Assembly: GCF_001431045.1 (NCBI RefSeq)
Contig: NZ_BCLE01000046.1
Span: forward strand, 1-41,011
DNA: 41,011 bases
Direction: 5' to 3'
From: Streptococcus orisasini
GTDB taxonomy: Bacteria > Bacillota > Bacilli > Lactobacillales > Streptococcaceae
Position numbers and translations under genes: made by a program. The notes below the pieces were generated by a model that was not told the DNA's origin, did not search any database, and worked only from the letters and a program-made list of their open reading frames with translations. Position 1 is the first letter of the stretch. The number at the start of each line of letters is the position of its first letter. Shown here piece by piece: positions 9,906 to 16,666 of the stretch.

Positions 9906-9922
9906 GAGTTTCTCCAAATTTA

Positions 9923-10882
9923 TTATCCTTCAATATATTCTCTGAGCTCCTGTCCTTTGAGTCCGGCGTTAAGAGCGATTAGAAGTTTAAGGCGAGCTTT
10001 TTGGCTGTTTAATTCCTTGACAAACATGACACCAGATTCTTGCAGCTTAACGCCGCCGCCTTCGTAGGCATAGACGGGTTCTGCAATACCGTTAAAACAG
10101 CGGGAGACCAGCGCTACAGGAATGCCTTGCTTGATTAATTTGACGATACTCTGAGCGGCTTCTGGTGGCAGATTGCCGGCTCCCAGTGCTTCAACGATTA
10201 AGCCATCAATATTGTTTGGGTTCAGGCTGCTTAAAAGCCAATCCCCCATACCAGCGTAGGCTTTAACAATGGGAACAGTTCCTGAAATCTCTGTCAGATC
10301 AAAACGAACCCGCGGTTCAGCAGTTTTGAAAAAGAGAATATCATGTTTCATGATGATTCCCAAAGGACCGTGTGTCGGTGTCTGAAAGGTTGAGACATTG
10401 GTCGTATGCGTTTTAGTGACGTACTTGGCAGCATGAATTTCATCATTCATAACGACCAGCACTCCCTTGTCAGCCGCCTTATCATGACTGGCAACTCGCA
10501 GAGCAGACAGGTAATTGTAGGTACCATCGCTCCCTAGTTCATTGGAAGACCGCATGGCACCGGTCAGCACAATGGGAATAGCAGGCAGCAGCATAGTATC
10601 AAGAAAATAAGCAGTCTCTTCTAAAGTATCGGTTCCGTGGGTAATGACAACACCATCATAGCTTCCGGCTGTCTGGCGAATTTTTTGTGCCAATAAGAGC
10701 ATGTGCTCGACCTTGATATGAGGGCTGGGAAGGTTAAAAAAATCAAGTGATTCGATCTGGATATTATCAAGCTCGAAACCGACATGGTTCATCGGATTGT
10801 CTTTGTCTGGGACAACTTTTCCACTTTCGTCAGCATGCATGGAGATTGTTCCGCCTGTATGCAAAACAAGTATTTTTTTCAT
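9923..10882 (-). CDS. ansA: L-asparaginase
   Basis: Hydrolyses L-asparagine to aspartate and ammonia. The 319-aa form starting at 10882 begins MKKILVLHTGGTIS, with the catalytic Thr12 in TGGTIS; the second catalytic block HGTDTLEETAYFL and the GAMR/SDG segment are present. The open frame runs 59 codons further upstream, but that extension crosses the divergent promoter region and shows no ribosome site, so I use the internal start. There is no signal peptide, so the enzyme is cytoplasmic. It is followed by a 50-aa membrane protein gene and diverges from the HAD phosphatase gene. A glutaminase side activity cannot be excluded. Confidence 0.92.
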   Translation of the reverse strand: MKKILVLHTGGTISMHADESGKVVPDKDNPMNHVGFELDNIQIESLDFFNLPSPHIKVEHMLLLAQKIRQTAGSYDGVVITHGTDTLEETAYFLDTMLLPAIPIVLTGAMRSSNELGSDGTYNYLSALRVASHDKAADKGVLVVMNDEIHAAKYVTKTHTTNVSTFQTPTHGPLGIIMKHDILFFKTAEPRVRFDLTEISGTVPIVKAYAGMGDWLLSSLNPNNIDGLIVEALGAGNLPPEAAQSIVKLIKQGIPVALVSRCFNGIAEPVYAYEGGGVKLQESGVMFVKELNSQKARLKLLIALNAGLKGQELREYIEG

Positions 10883-10954
10883 CGTTTTTAAAATTCTTTC
10901 AAATTGTGTTATACTATATTTTAACATAATTTGAAGGATATGAAAGGTGATACT

Positions 10955-12337
10955 GTGGCAATCAGAGCTGTTTTTTTTGATATTGATGGCACCTTGCTGA
11001 ATGATCGCAAGCATGTTCAAAAATCGACCCAGCAGGCAATTAAGAATATGAAAAAACAAGGGATTCTTGTCGGTGTGGCGACCGGCAGAGGGCCTGCTTT
11101 TGTTACGCCTTTTATGGAAAATTTGGGACTTGACTTTGCCATTACCTATAACGGTCAGTATATTTTTACGCGCGATCGCGTTTTATATCAGAATCAGCTG
11201 CCCAAATCCACCGTTTACCGTGTCATTAAGTATGCTAGTGAACGGCGCCGTGACATTTCCTTGGGGACGAGCTCAGGTCTTGTTGGTTCTAATATCATTA
11301 ACATGGGGACCAGCCGTTTTGGTCAGTGGCTCAGCCGGATTATTCCTAAAAGGTGGACCAAGACAGTAACTAGGAGCTTTAAGCATGTTATTCGCCGGAT
11401 AAAGCCCCAGAGTCTGGGCAATCTGATGACCATCATGCGCCAGCCCATTTTTCAAATTGTTTTGGTAGCGACGAAGGAGCAAAGTGACGTAATCGCTGAT
11501 AAATTCCCCCATTTGACGGTTACCCGCAGCAGCCCCTACTCTGCTGACTTGATTTCTAAGGGAATGTCTAAAATCAAGGGAATTGCCCGCGTTGCCAGAG
11601 AATTTGATATTGAAATGTCTGAGGTTATGGCTTTCGGCGATTCGGACAATGACATCGAAATGCTGTCTGGTGTTGGTCTGGGCGTAGCTATGGGCAATGC
11701 AACTGAGCAGATTAAAAAAATTGCTAGTTATACAACCGCTAGCAATAATGACGACGGGATTTCCAAGGCTCTGTCGCATTTTGGTCTGATTCACCATAAA
11801 ACAGCTAAGGTCTTTTCCAGCAGCGATGATAACTTCAACAAGGTCAAGGATTTCCATCAGCTGATGGATGGCGAAACCTGCGAAACACCGAGGGTTTATG
11901 ACATTATTGAAGGAGGGCACCGCTCCGATTTCAAAGCAGAAGAAATCGTTGAGTTTTTATATGCTGCCAGCAATGGTGATCAAGAAGCTTTTGCTCAGGC
12001 GGTTCAGCATCTTCACCAAGCAGTTGATAAGGCAGCAGATAAGGTGATGAAGAAACCACATCCTGAAACACCTTTGGTTGGACAGGTAGATGCTTTGACA
12101 GACCTGCTTTACTTTACCTACGGTTCCTTTGTGCTGATGGGAGTGGATCCTAAGCCTTTCTTTGATACGGTGCACGAAGCTAATATTGGAAAAATTTTTC
12201 CAGATGGCAAGGCGCACTTTGATCCTGAAACGCACAAGATCTTAAAACCAGATGACTGGGAAGAACATTTTGCTCCTGAGCCGGCTATAAAAAGAGAACT
12301 GGATCGTCAGATTCAAAAATCTCTGCGCCGAACTTAA
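10955..12337 (+). CDS. Cof-type HAD hydrolase fused to a MazG/PRA-PH-like domain
   Basis: The first roughly 280 residues are a Cof/type IIB HAD phosphatase: FFDIDGTLLND with nucleophile Asp9 and acid Asp11, TGRG, and the closing FGDSDNDIEM. Such enzymes dephosphorylate sugar phosphates or cofactors. The remaining 180 residues form a second all-alpha domain, with DALTDLLYFTYGSF (Asp379, Asp383) and FFDTVHEANIGK resembling the phosphoribosyl-ATP pyrophosphohydrolase/MazG-like nucleotide pyrophosphatase fold. I choose the GTG at 10955, which has AAAGGTG just upstream; an ATG at 10940 and a TTG at 10931 lie in frame but with poorly spaced ribosome sites. Length is 460 aa. A joint role in nucleotide clean-up is inferred. 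It is divergent from the asparaginase gene. Confidence 0.85.
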   Translation: MAIRAVFFDIDGTLLNDRKHVQKSTQQAIKNMKKQGILVGVATGRGPAFVTPFMENLGLDFAITYNGQYIFTRDRVLYQNQLPKSTVYRVIKYASERRRDISLGTSSGLVGSNIINMGTSRFGQWLSRIIPKRWTKTVTRSFKHVIRRIKPQSLGNLMTIMRQPIFQIVLVATKEQSDVIADKFPHLTVTRSSPYSADLISKGMSKIKGIARVAREFDIEMSEVMAFGDSDNDIEMLSGVGLGVAMGNATEQIKKIASYTTASNNDDGISKALSHFGLIHHKTAKVFSSSDDNFNKVKDFHQLMDGETCETPRVYDIIEGGHRSDFKAEEIVEFLYAASNGDQEAFAQAVQHLHQAVDKAADKVMKKPHPETPLVGQVDALTDLLYFTYGSFVLMGVDPKPFFDTVHEANIGKIFPDGKAHFDPETHKILKPDDWEEHFAPEPAIKRELDRQIQKSLRRT

Positions 12338-12414
12338 ATCATAAGGACATCAGGAGTAAAAGCAATTTTTAAATTGACTGCAAAGAAACAGCAGGAAGAG
12401 AATTTTCAGCTTTA

Positions 12415-12454
12415 AAAAACAAGCAGCCGGCGTTAGATGGTTGCTTGTTTTTTT
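12415..12454. terminator. Bidirectional terminator between the HAD and usp genes
   Basis: AACAAGCAGCC pairs with GGTTGCTTGTT (one G-U) and is flanked by A and T tracts, so it can serve both convergent genes. Confidence 0.8.
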
Positions 12455-12470
12455 ACTAATTTAATTTTGC

Positions 12471-12920
12471 TTACAGAGTCTTTTCAGGATCACGGACGAC
12501 CAACAAGTCTACCTTAGCGTGGCGCAGAATGTACTCTGATGAAGAACCGATAAGGAGCCGTTCAAAGGCATTAAGACCAGTAGCCCCCAGCATGATAAGA
12601 TCAACATCTTCTCGCTTAGGAATCTCTGTGGCTAACAGAGGTTTAGGATTACCAAATTCAATAACCTGTCTGACATTTTCCAGACCTCTTTCACGGGCTT
12701 GCTTTTCATAATCATCTAAAACACTGTGAGCTTCTTGTTCCAGTTTTTCATAAATGTAAGCATCAAAGGTTGCAACACTTTGAAGTGCGCGTGTATCAAC
12801 AACATGGGTCAAAAGCAGGTTGGCATCGTTTCTCAGAGCAACACTGACGCCCTTTTCGAAAGCCAGTTCAGATTCATAGGAACCATCAATAGCAACCATG
12901 ATATTTTTATAAGTAGACAT
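12471..12920 (-). CDS. Universal stress protein, UspA family
   Basis: A 149-aa single Usp domain, cytoplasmic. VAIDGS near the N-terminus and the motif GATG-9 residues-GSS (residues 112-127) mark the ATP-binding class of Usp proteins, which form nucleotide-binding dimers and respond to growth arrest or stress. The ATG is preceded on the minus strand by GGAGGG. It is a single gene with its own promoter. A sequence resembling the CodY box core lies between its likely -35 and -10 elements (see findings). No partner is evident from its neighbours. Confidence 0.92.
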   Translation of the reverse strand: MSTYKNIMVAIDGSYESELAFEKGVSVALRNDANLLLTHVVDTRALQSVATFDAYIYEKLEQEAHSVLDDYEKQARERGLENVRQVIEFGNPKPLLATEIPKREDVDLIMLGATGLNAFERLLIGSSSEYILRHAKVDLLVVRDPEKTL

Positions 12921-12952
12921 AAGCTAGCCCTCCGTCTCATCTTTTACTTATA

Positions 12953-12983
12953 TTGTAACCCTTTTCTGAAAAAAAGTAAAATA
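12953..12983 (-). promoter_or_regulatory. Probable uspA-type gene promoter
   Basis: Read on the minus strand, TTTACT and TACAAT are 17 bp apart, and the ribosome site and ATG follow. The spacer contains TTTTCAGAAAA, the central part of a CodY-type palindrome. Confidence 0.4.
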
Positions 12984-13017
12984 TATCTAAGCAGTTTCCA
13001 GAAGGTTTTATCAGTGC

Positions 13018-13560
13018 TTATGCCTGAAGGAAAGAAGAATTTTTAAACCTGCGGTGAATGAGGGTCACGATTAATACTTTTATTGTATCACCAGGAATAA
13101 AAACAAGATTGGCCATTAAAGCTTGATGTAAAGGTATATGTGACTGAATGGTAAGGCCAATTGCTCCCATAACATCTACAAATAAGGCTCCTGCCAGCCA
13201 GATTAGCAAAAATTCTAGAAAGACATTAGCCTGATTAAATTTTTCGGTAACGAGTCCAACCAGAAAAGCAGCAAAGGGATAAGCCAGCAGATAACCAGCT
13301 GTAGGTCCCATAAAAGACGCAATGTTACCGGATCCGCCAGATAAAACCGGCATTCCCAGAGCGACCAGCAAAAGAAAGATGAAGACGCATAAAAATCCAC
13401 GTTTAGAACCTAAGAGCGCCCCTGCTAGCATAATACCCATGTTTTGTAAGATAATTGGAACAGGAATAAAGCCCAAAGGAATACCAGGAATAAAACCGAG
13501 AGCAATGATAATAGCAATCATTACAGCAATTAGAGCGACTGTTTTTGTTTTCATAATCAT
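13018..13560 (-). CDS. bioY: Biotin transporter substrate-binding subunit BioY
   Basis: BioY is the S component of an ECF-type transporter that captures biotin and works with the shared EcfA-A'-T energising module, which is not encoded in this window. The 180-aa protein is almost wholly hydrophobic with about six membrane spans, and shows the BioY signatures GIMLAGALLGSKRGF, a Gly-rich GGSGNIASFMGPTAGYLL block and a late FIPGDTIKV. Two starts are possible, MIMKTKTV at 13560 or MKTKTV at 13554, both served by AAGGAG. The promoter start region carries an inverted repeat suited to the biotin repressor BirA. It is divergent from the aminotransferase gene. Confidence 0.93.
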   Translation of the reverse strand: MIMKTKTVALIAVMIAIIIALGFIPGIPLGFIPVPIILQNMGIMLAGALLGSKRGFLCVFIFLLLVALGMPVLSGGSGNIASFMGPTAGYLLAYPFAAFLVGLVTEKFNQANVFLEFLLIWLAGALFVDVMGAIGLTIQSHIPLHQALMANLVFIPGDTIKVLIVTLIHRRFKNSSFLQA

Positions 13561-13574
13561 GAAACTCCTTTTTT

Positions 13575-13604
13575 AGTTAACCATAAACATTTTAGAGGGT
13601 AACT
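13575..13604 (-). promoter_or_regulatory. Inverted-repeat operator at bioY, candidate BirA box
   Basis: AGTTAACC (13575-13582) and GGTAACT (13598-13604) are inverted arms about 15 nt apart, placed just downstream of the bioY -10. GTTAAC arms with a 14-16 nt spacer match the general form of biotin repressor operators in Firmicutes. Confidence 0.55.
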
Positions 13605-13606
13605 GT

Positions 13607-13635
13607 ATTATGGCATATTTTTTTCTTAAAAGCAA
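13607..13635 (-). promoter_or_regulatory. bioY promoter
   Basis: On the minus strand TTGCTT (13635-13630) and CATAAT (13612-13607) are separated by 17 bp. The start point would fall inside the adjacent inverted repeat, as expected for repression. Confidence 0.6.
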
Positions 13636-13686
13636 GAGGGGTGAGAAAAGTTTCATGCCTAGGGCCTGCAGTCTCCAGAAGTTTGA

Positions 13687-13715
13687 TTGCGATTTTAGCT
13701 AAAATGCGCTACAAT
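13687..13715 (+). promoter_or_regulatory. Aminotransferase gene promoter
   Basis: TTGCGA (13687-13692) and TACAAT (13710-13715) with a 17-bp spacer, followed by a GAGGTG ribosome site and the ATG at 13748. Confidence 0.6.
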
Positions 13716-13747
13716 AATGACACCAATGTAACCAATGAGGTGAAACG

Positions 13748-14962
13748 ATGAGAGAATTTAATAAGTCTGTCAAACTTGAACATGTTGCTTATGACATCCG
13801 CGGTCCAGTCTTGGAAGAAGCTGACCGCATGATTGCTAATGGCGAGAAAATTCTTCGTCTCAATACCGGAAACCCGGCAGCCTTTGGTCTGACAGCTCCT
13901 GATGAGGTTGTTCGCGATTTGATCATGAATGTACGTGAGAGCGAGGGGTATTCGGACTCAAAAGGCATCTTTTCAGCTCGTAAAGCTATCATGCAGTACT
14001 GTCAGCTTAAAAATATTCCTGATGTTGATGTGGATGATATTTACATCGGCAACGGGGTTTCTGAAATGATTACCATGTCTATGCAGGGACTTTTAGATGA
14101 TGGTGATGAAGTTTTAATCCCCATGCCTGACTATCCGCTCTGGACGGCTTCTGTCAGCCTGGCAGGCGGTCATGCTGTTCACTATATTTGTGACGAAAGT
14201 TCTAATTGGTATCCGGATATTAATGATATCAAGTCAAAAATTACTTCGAATACGAAAGCTATCGTCATCATTAACCCTAATAATCCTACAGGAGCTCTCT
14301 ACTCCAAGGATATTTTGCTGGATATTGTAGAAATTGCTAGACAAAATGACCTGATTATTTTCGCAGATGAAATTTATGACCGTTTGGTTATGGATGGGGG
14401 CGAGCATATAGCTATTGCCAGCCTAGCGCCGGATCTCTTCTGTGTGTCAATGAACGGCCTGTCAAAATCGCATCGTATTGCTGGTTTTCGTGTCGGCTGG
14501 ATGGTGCTGTCCGGACCTAAAAAGCATGTGAAAGACTACATCGAAGGGCTCAATATGCTCTCTAATATGCGCCTTTGTTCCAATGTTTTAGCCCAGCAGG
14601 TCATTCAAACTTCCCTGGGCGGTGTTCAGTCTATTGACAAATTGTTGCTGCCAGGAGGCCGCATTTATGAACAGCGTAATTTCATCTATAAGGCCATGAA
14701 TGAGATTCCTGGAATTACAGCTGTTAAACCGCAGGCAGGACTTTATATTTTCCCTAAAATTGACTGCAGTATGTATCGCATTGATGATGATGAACAATTT
14801 GTGCTCAATTTCCTTAAACAGGAAAAAGTACTTCTGGTTCACGGCCGCGGCTTTAACTGGATGGAGCCGGATCACTTCCGTATCGTCTATTTACCGCGCG
14901 TTGAAGAGCTTTCTGAAATTCAAGAAAAGATGACACGCTTTCTCCGTCAGTACCGAAAATAA
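13748..14962 (+). CDS. Pyridoxal phosphate-dependent aminotransferase, alanine transaminase type
   Basis: A class I/II fold aminotransferase of 404 aa, full length, starting with ATG after GAGGTG. The substrate-binding LRLNTGNPAAFG segment, NPNNPTG around residue 176 and the PLP lysine Lys240 in GLSKSHRIAGFRVGW are present. The sequence is of the AlaT/YugH-like kind, which usually makes alanine from pyruvate and glutamate; aspartate or other specificity is not excluded. It sits directly before codY, the regulator of amino acid metabolism, but codY has its own promoter in the gap. Cytosolic. Confidence 0.88.
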   Translation: MREFNKSVKLEHVAYDIRGPVLEEADRMIANGEKILRLNTGNPAAFGLTAPDEVVRDLIMNVRESEGYSDSKGIFSARKAIMQYCQLKNIPDVDVDDIYIGNGVSEMITMSMQGLLDDGDEVLIPMPDYPLWTASVSLAGGHAVHYICDESSNWYPDINDIKSKITSNTKAIVIINPNNPTGALYSKDILLDIVEIARQNDLIIFADEIYDRLVMDGGEHIAIASLAPDLFCVSMNGLSKSHRIAGFRVGWMVLSGPKKHVKDYIEGLNMLSNMRLCSNVLAQQVIQTSLGGVQSIDKLLLPGGRIYEQRNFIYKAMNEIPGITAVKPQAGLYIFPKIDCSMYRIDDDEQFVLNFLKQEKVLLVHGRGFNWMEPDHFRIVYLPRVEELSEIQEKMTRFLRQYRK

Positions 14963-14995
14963 AAGGGCTTTCAAAAAAGTTGTCAAACAGTAAGG

Positions 14996-15010
14996 AATTT
15001 TCTGACAATT
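14996..15010 (+). promoter_or_regulatory. CodY-binding box upstream of codY
   Basis: AATTTTCTGACAATT differs from the CodY consensus AATTTTCWGAAAATT at one of 15 positions. It ends 2 nt before the -35 hexamer of the codY promoter, a position suited to autoregulation. Confidence 0.8.
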
Positions 15011-15012
15011 AT

Positions 15013-15041
15013 TTGCATTCTAAAAAATCCTTTGTTATAAT
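15013..15041 (+). promoter_or_regulatory. codY promoter
   Basis: TTGCAT (15013-15018) and a perfect TATAAT (15036-15041) with a 17-bp spacer, 30 nt before the codY start. Confidence 0.8.
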
Positions 15042-15070
15042 AGTTTTGACTATCAAAGAAAGAGTGACTT

Positions 15071-15856
15071 ATGGCTAATTTATTATCAAAAACACGGCGT
15101 ATTACGTCTATTTTGCAGCGCTCAGCCGAAAGTCTTCAAAGTGATTTGCCTTACAATACTATTGCAGATCAGTTGGCTGAAATCATTGACTGCAATGCTT
15201 GTATTATTGATGGAAGCGGCAATATCCTCGGCTATGCGATGAAATATAAGACTAATACCGATCGTGTCGAAGAATTTTTCCAAGCAAAAAAACTCCCTGA
15301 GGACTATGTTAAATCGGCCAGCCGGATCTATGATACCGAGGCCAATCTGTCGGTTGAAAATGAACTGACGATTTTTCCGGTCGAGTCAAAGGATATCTAT
15401 CCGGACGGTTTGACAACTATTGCTCCGATTTACGGCGGCGGTATGCGGCTGGGCTCTCTGATTATCTGGCGCAATGACAAAGAGTTCAATGATGATGATT
15501 TGATCTTGATCGAAATTGCCTCTACGGTTGTAGGGATTCAGTTGCTGAATTTGCAGACCGAAAATCTTGAAGAGACCATTCGCAAGCAAACAGCTATCAA
15601 TATGGCAATCAATACCCTGTCTTATTCAGAAATGAAGGCTGTTGCAGCTATTCTCAATGAGCTTGATGGCAATGAAGGCCGCTTGACAGCTTCGGTTATT
15701 GCAGATCGCATTGGCATTACGCGCAGCGTCATCGTCAATGCTCTTCGGAAACTCGAAAGTGCTGGTATTATTGAAAGCCGTTCACTGGGAATGAAGGGGA
15801 CTTATTTAAAAGTCATCAATGAAGGTATTTTTGATAAGCTGAAGGACTATAGTTAA
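15071..15856 (+). CDS. codY: GTP- and branched-chain amino acid-sensing repressor CodY
   Basis: CodY is the global regulator of nutrient-rich growth in Firmicutes; it binds branched-chain amino acids (and GTP in some genera, though apparently not in streptococci) and represses amino acid synthesis and uptake genes. The 261-aa protein has the N-terminal GAF ligand domain (about residues 1-155) and a C-terminal winged helix with [20 protein letters not shown] as the DNA-reading part. The ATG follows GAAAGAG. The promoter carries a near-perfect CodY box, so negative autoregulation is likely. Its stop overlaps the start of the next gene by one base (TAATG), so the nicotinamidase-like gene is coupled to it. 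Confidence 0.97.
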   Translation: MANLLSKTRRITSILQRSAESLQSDLPYNTIADQLAEIIDCNACIIDGSGNILGYAMKYKTNTDRVEEFFQAKKLPEDYVKSASRIYDTEANLSVENELTIFPVESKDIYPDGLTTIAPIYGGGMRLGSLIIWRNDKEFNDDDLILIEIASTVVGIQLLNLQTENLEETIRKQTAINMAINTLSYSEMKAVAAILNELDGNEGRLTASVIADRIGITRSVIVNALRKLESAGIIESRSLGMKGTYLKVINEGIFDKLKDYS

Positions 15857-16407
15857 TGGCAAAAGCACTGATTTCAATTGATTATACCTATGATTTTGTT
15901 GCTGATGATGGCAAACTGACAGCGGGAAAACCGGCTCAGGCCATTTCAGAAAGAATTGCCCAGATGACACAGGCTGCTTATGACAAGGGTGACTATATTT
16001 TCTTTGCTATTGACGGTCATGACGAAGGAGATGTCTTTCATCCAGAGACCAAGCTCTTTCCGCCTCATAATATCAAGGGAACAAGCGGACGTGACTTGTA
16101 TGGTCCTCTGGCTGATTTCTACCAAGAGCACAAGACTAATCAAAATGTCTTTTGGTTAGATAAGCGTCATTATTCTGCTTTTTCAGGGACGGATTTGGAT
16201 ATCCGCCTGCGTGAGCGGGGCGTTAATACACTTGTTTTGACAGGGGTTCTGACTGATATCTGTGTCTTGCATACAGCTATTGATGCCTATAATCTTGGCT
16301 ATCAGATTGAAGTGATAGAGTCGGCTGTGGCTTCTTTGAACCAAGAAAATCATCAATTTGCTCTCAACCACTTGCAAAATGTGCTGGGTGCAACTATAAT
16401 AGAATAA
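15856..16407 (+). CDS. pncA: Nicotinamidase-like cysteine hydrolase
   Basis: A 183-aa isochorismatase-fold hydrolase. The catalytic triad is visible as Asp9 (SIDYTYDF), Lys103 (LDKRHYSAF) and Cys136 (LTDICVLHT). Asp53, His55 and His71 fit the metal site that separates nicotinamidases from other members of the fold, so conversion of nicotinamide to nicotinate in NAD salvage is the best guess; nadD is found further along in this window. It starts on the last base of the codY stop and so is co-transcribed and coupled with codY, which implies CodY-dependent expression. Specificity remains unproven. Confidence 0.82.
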   Translation: MAKALISIDYTYDFVADDGKLTAGKPAQAISERIAQMTQAAYDKGDYIFFAIDGHDEGDVFHPETKLFPPHNIKGTSGRDLYGPLADFYQEHKTNQNVFWLDKRHYSAFSGTDLDIRLRERGVNTLVLTGVLTDICVLHTAIDAYNLGYQIEVIESAVASLNQENHQFALNHLQNVLGATIIE

Positions 16408-16429
16408 TCAATAAGTAAAAAATTAAATA

Positions 16430-16650
16430 TGAAGAGAAGCAGAGTAGGCCTTGCGGTTTGTCCAGAGAGCATCCGTTGCTGGGAGTGATGCCAAGCCAAA
16501 AGAATCCGAAGAACATGCTTTAATCTCCTATCTTAAAAATTTAGGCGTCTCATTCACGTTACGAATCAAGAGGTTATCAAAATTTTGATGACAAATAACA
16601 GTGGCACCACGGTCTTCGTCTGTTTGATGAAGGTGGTGCTTTTTTAGTTA
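16430..16650 (+). ncRNA. T-box riboswitch leader of the aspS-gatCAB operon
   Basis: Stem I is recognisable: a basal helix GAAGCA/TGCTTT, the AGTA motif on the 5' side of the specifier loop (16443-16446), the GGCCTTG/CAAGCC helix above it, and distal AGAGAG and GGGAGTG elements. The T-box sequence ACAGTGGCACCACG is at 16598-16611. It can form the antiterminator or instead pair into the terminator GCACCAC...GTGGTGC followed by six T residues (16604-16645). The 3' side of the specifier loop ends GAAGAACA just before the basal helix. The triplet in the standard place is AAC (16512-16514), which is an Asn codon, followed by the usual purine. GAA (Glu) overlaps it one base upstream. No GAC is present in the loop. 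Confidence 0.88.
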
Positions 16651-16666
16651 CAATAAAGAGGAAATC

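Noticed and set aside
10883..11059. Extended N-terminus for asparaginase
   Set aside because: The extension crosses the divergent HAD gene start and does not resemble a signal peptide followed by a mature N-terminus; the family starts at MKKILVLHTGGT.
11273..11920. 215-codon minus-strand frame inside the HAD-fusion gene
   Set aside because: Opposite strand of a clear coding gene, no ribosome site or promoter.
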